A DNA stretch of 64,000 nucleotides from Alkalihalobacterium elongatum (GTDB taxonomy: Bacteria; Bacillota; Bacilli; Bacillales; Bacillaceae_F): the NCBI RefSeq assembly GCF_019024285.1, contig NZ_WMKZ01000004.1, positions 1 through 64,000 on the forward strand. The letters are read 5' to 3'. Below the pieces are notes generated by a model. That model made no database searches and had not been told where the DNA came from. It worked only from the letters and a program-made list of their open reading frames with translations. The translations under genes were made by a program, and so were the position numbers. Positions 61,896-64,000 of the stretch are shown piece by piece (position 1 is the first letter of the stretch; the number at the start of each line of letters is the position of its first letter).

Positions 61896-62815
61896 GTTGC
61901 CACCTTCTTTCTATCCTCTTTTAGCCAGTTTAGTAGGGCTAGAACGAGTTGACGGCGTTCATTCCATTCTTTTTCAAACGTTGAGAAGTGAGTTTCAATC
62001 TCTTCTTCCTCCTCACATTGGAGAAACAGTTCCATTGCATTCGCCAACTCCCATGGAAGCCAAGCTTCTGCAAGTAGGTCATTTCCATATTTCTCTCGGA
62101 ATTGATTTTGTTCATCTATTTCATTTAGTAGCTTCAATAAAGATTCTTCACCATTTTCCCCAACCCATTGTTGAAAAAAGTTTGTTAAACTAATAAACCC
62201 ACTTTCAGGAGCTTCAGCTGTTCCTTGCCATACAAAGAGGTCAAACACTTTCTTTGCTTGGTTAGTAGACGAGATCTTGTCCATTAAAGGAAGTCTTTGA
62301 TTATTACTCTTTTTTGTTAATTCTAACGATTTATGCTTTCGGCGCATGGCCTCTTGGATACACGACTGAAGGATTTTTCGCTTTTTCTCATCAAGCAATG
62401 ATGTTGTAGAAACCCAAACCTTCCAATCAGTAGCTTGTGGAAATTCACGTTTATTCGTTGATAAGCTATGCTCTTTTTTGCGATCTCCAAATTCAATCAT
62501 CCTAGCAATAAACTGGGCCCAATCCTGTTCAAAATCTTTCGTTGGATAGGGATCAAGTAGTTCATCATGCAATGTTAGCCAGCCGTTTTCCAATTTAATC
62601 GCTTTTTTCTCATCCTTCGTCTGTAACATTCGATCCGTTAATTGGTACGGGGTTTTACTGCATTTATCTCGCCACTCTTGGTGCCAAGATAACAGTTTTT
62701 CATCTTCCCACACACGATATTTCTTCCTACCTTGAGTTGTTTCGAGAATTCCCTCTGATAATTTAGACTTCACTTCGAATGGGTAATTTTCTTTAATTAA
62801 CGGGAGAATATCCAT
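61892..62815 (-). CDS. Unrecognised protein between spoVID and ysxE, perhaps a diverged CotS paralogue
   Basis: A 307-residue soluble, charged protein. The N-terminal part (EVKSKLSEGILETTQGRKKYRVW, then NGWLTLHDELLDPYP) has the spacing of the YsxE N lobe, but the catalytic-loop region is missing. The C-terminal half is helical and rich in Glu, Lys and Trp. It is co-translated with ysxE through an ATGA overlap, so a spore-coat role is likely. I cannot name a family with confidence. Confidence 0.65.
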   Translation of the reverse strand: MDILPLIKENYPFEVKSKLSEGILETTQGRKKYRVWEDEKLLSWHQEWRDKCSKTPYQLTDRMLQTKDEKKAIKLENGWLTLHDELLDPYPTKDFEQDWAQFIARMIEFGDRKKEHSLSTNKREFPQATDWKVWVSTTSLLDEKKRKILQSCIQEAMRRKHKSLELTKKSNNQRLPLMDKISSTNQAKKVFDLFVWQGTAEAPESGFISLTNFFQQWVGENGEESLLKLLNEIDEQNQFREKYGNDLLAEAWLPWELANAMELFLQCEEEEEIETHFSTFEKEWNERRQLVLALLNWLKEDRKKVAT

Positions 62816-62964
62816 ACTTGTTTTCTCCTTTTTGTAAAGATAGAGGGTAACCCATTAAGCACCTATTTCCTCACAGTGACGATCTAAGGTGGGATAAGAC
62901 TAGTTCACCTTATTTCAATGCGAGGTGTTAGCACTTGCTAATGAGTCACCCTCCTCGTTATTAT

Positions 62965-64000
62965 TTAGCGCTTAGATCCTACTGGAATGTACAAGATTTG
63001 TCCTTCTTCTACTCGTTCCTCATTTAAACGGTTCACTCGAATGATTTGGCTTGTTGAAAGTTCATACCGTTCTGCAATTGTGTCTAATGACTCATTTTCT
63101 TGAATGATACACATTTTTAATTTCGAGAATTGCTCTTCGCCATTTGCTAACATTTTTGTTAAATATAGAGCATTTTCATCTTGTCTTGATTTAGGCTCAC
63201 TTACTCCCTCATTTACTGGCTCTGCATAGTCTCCTGTTGAAATTTCTTCATCTAATTCAACAGCCGCAGAAGGTCGCTCCGATAACTTTTTCAATGGAGC
63301 AAAGTTGATTTTCGTTTCTTCCTCTTCACGACCTTGTTCTTCTGCCGCTTGTAACTCACTTATTTTTTCTACTGCTTCTAATGCTTCTTCTTGTTCTACT
63401 TCTTCTATTCTTTCATCTTCCTGAACTGGTTCGTTATCATCTGATTTTTGCTGGGCATTACTTACTTGTTCAGATGTTCTCTGTGAATGATTTGGTACGA
63501 AATGATCATATGGACTTCTTTCTTCTGGTTCTATCACTTCTGGACGAGCTTCAATTTTGGGTTCTGGTTGTTTTGGTATTACAGGTTCCTGATGATGAAT
63601 TGGCTCATCACTTTCCATTTCAAATTTTGGTGTTTCATATTGAAATTCTTGTTCTGGCGGTTCTTCTGAAGATGAAACAGCAGGTACTAACTGCTTTGCT
63701 TCTACTTCAGGGGTATTTTCCTCTTCATATGCCTGTTGTTCAGCCTGCTTTCTCGCTTCAAATGAAAATGACGGAAAGGGTTGCATGGAAGGTGGCGGTT
63801 CCATTGATGGAAAGGACTCTGTAAAAGACGGTCCTTCTGGTATGGACGGTCGCTCAAGTTCGTTTTGCTGCGTACTCATTCCACTAATCGCCACATCCGC
63901 TGTTAGCTGCAAGCAACTTTTTTCTGGTAGATCATAATCAAATGTCTCGACTTGTACGTAAACATCATCAATGTTTTGAATACGACTTAAAGGGATCGTT
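62965..64000 (-). CDS. spoVID: Spore coat morphogenetic protein SpoVID (5' end outside window)
   Basis: The visible 345 residues are the C-terminal part of SpoVID, which encases the forespore with coat layers. The N-terminal visible end (IPLSRIQNIDDVYVQVETFD) matches the conserved SpoVID domain. A long, low-complexity region rich in Glu, Pro and Gln follows, then a LysM domain (IIQENESLDTIAERYELSTS) at the C terminus. The start lies beyond 64000. The 150-nt gap before the next gene holds nothing clear. Confidence 0.93.
   Translation of the reverse strand, partial: TIPLSRIQNIDDVYVQVETFDYDLPEKSCLQLTADVAISGMSTQQNELERPSIPEGPSFTESFPSMEPPPSMQPFPSFSFEARKQAEQQAYEEENTPEVEAKQLVPAVSSSEEPPEQEFQYETPKFEMESDEPIHHQEPVIPKQPEPKIEARPEVIEPEERSPYDHFVPNHSQRTSEQVSNAQQKSDDNEPVQEDERIEEVEQEEALEAVEKISELQAAEEQGREEEETKINFAPLKKLSERPSAAVELDEEISTGDYAEPVNEGVSEPKSRQDENALYLTKMLANGEEQFSKLKMCIIQENESLDTIAERYELSTSQIIRVNRLNEERVEEGQILYIPVGSKR

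Noticed and set aside
63381-63824. 147-codon plus-strand frame opposite spoVID
   Set aside because: It is produced by the low-complexity Glu/Pro coding of SpoVID on the other strand.
1-64000. tRNA, rRNA, CRISPR or intact insertion sequence
   Set aside because: I saw no cloverleaf sequences, spacer arrays or transposase genes. Only a palindrome and a toxin remnant hint at mobile elements.

Overview
The window comes from a low-G+C, endospore-forming member of the Bacillaceae. It carries many Bacillus-type sporulation genes (spoIVFA, spoIVFB, spoIIB, spoVID, ysxE), a valine T-box, an L21 leader and Bacillus-style ribosome binding sites. RNase G, which Bacillus subtilis lacks, NarK-type nitrate uptake and full type IV pilus genes fit an environmental, perhaps alkaliphilic, relative better than B. 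subtilis itself. That placement is an inference.

Left third (1-19.7 kb) is a phosphorus-acquisition region. It holds a phnD-phnC-phnE-phnE importer, a divergent HAD phosphatase, a Na/Pi cotransporter, phoU and two complete pstSCAB operons. Between the pst operons lies an OmpR-type regulator whose receiver has lost its phosphorylation chemistry. Arrays of TTAACA/TTTACA hexamers at 11-bp spacing, ending 9-10 nt before a -10 box, precede the cotransporter, the second pst operon, the regulator and (with one gap) the HAD gene. A related array precedes the first pst operon. They look like PhoP boxes. Three tiny genes, one of them yrzI, sit at 4.7-5.2 kb.

The rest is built on the conserved backbone spoVID-ysxE-valS-folC-comC-spoIIB-maf-radC-mreBCD-minCD-spoIVFAB-rplU-prp-rpmA, read here from right to left. 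Two large blocks interrupt it. A nitrate/nitrite assimilation cluster (narK-nirB-nirD-nasC-sumT) separates minD from spoIVFA. A twelve-gene type IV pilus operon, with a diguanylate cyclase gene upstream, surrounds the prepilin peptidase gene at the comC position. After rpmA the expected spo0B-obg genes are missing and a palindromic repeat and a HepT toxin remnant mark a breakpoint.

The most interesting system is the pilus operon (41.0-51.9 kb). It encodes pilin, peptidase, minor pilins, PilM, PilN, a PilO-SPOR fusion, and both the extension (PilB) and retraction (PilT) ATPases. Its 350-nt leader carries an extended -10 promoter, a c-di-GMP-II riboswitch aptamer and an overlapping intrinsic terminator. 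The next gene upstream is a GGEEF diguanylate cyclase with no inhibitory site. This suggests a self-contained circuit in which c-di-GMP turns on pilus expression. Two tandem RimK-like ATP-grasp genes beside folC are also of unknown role.
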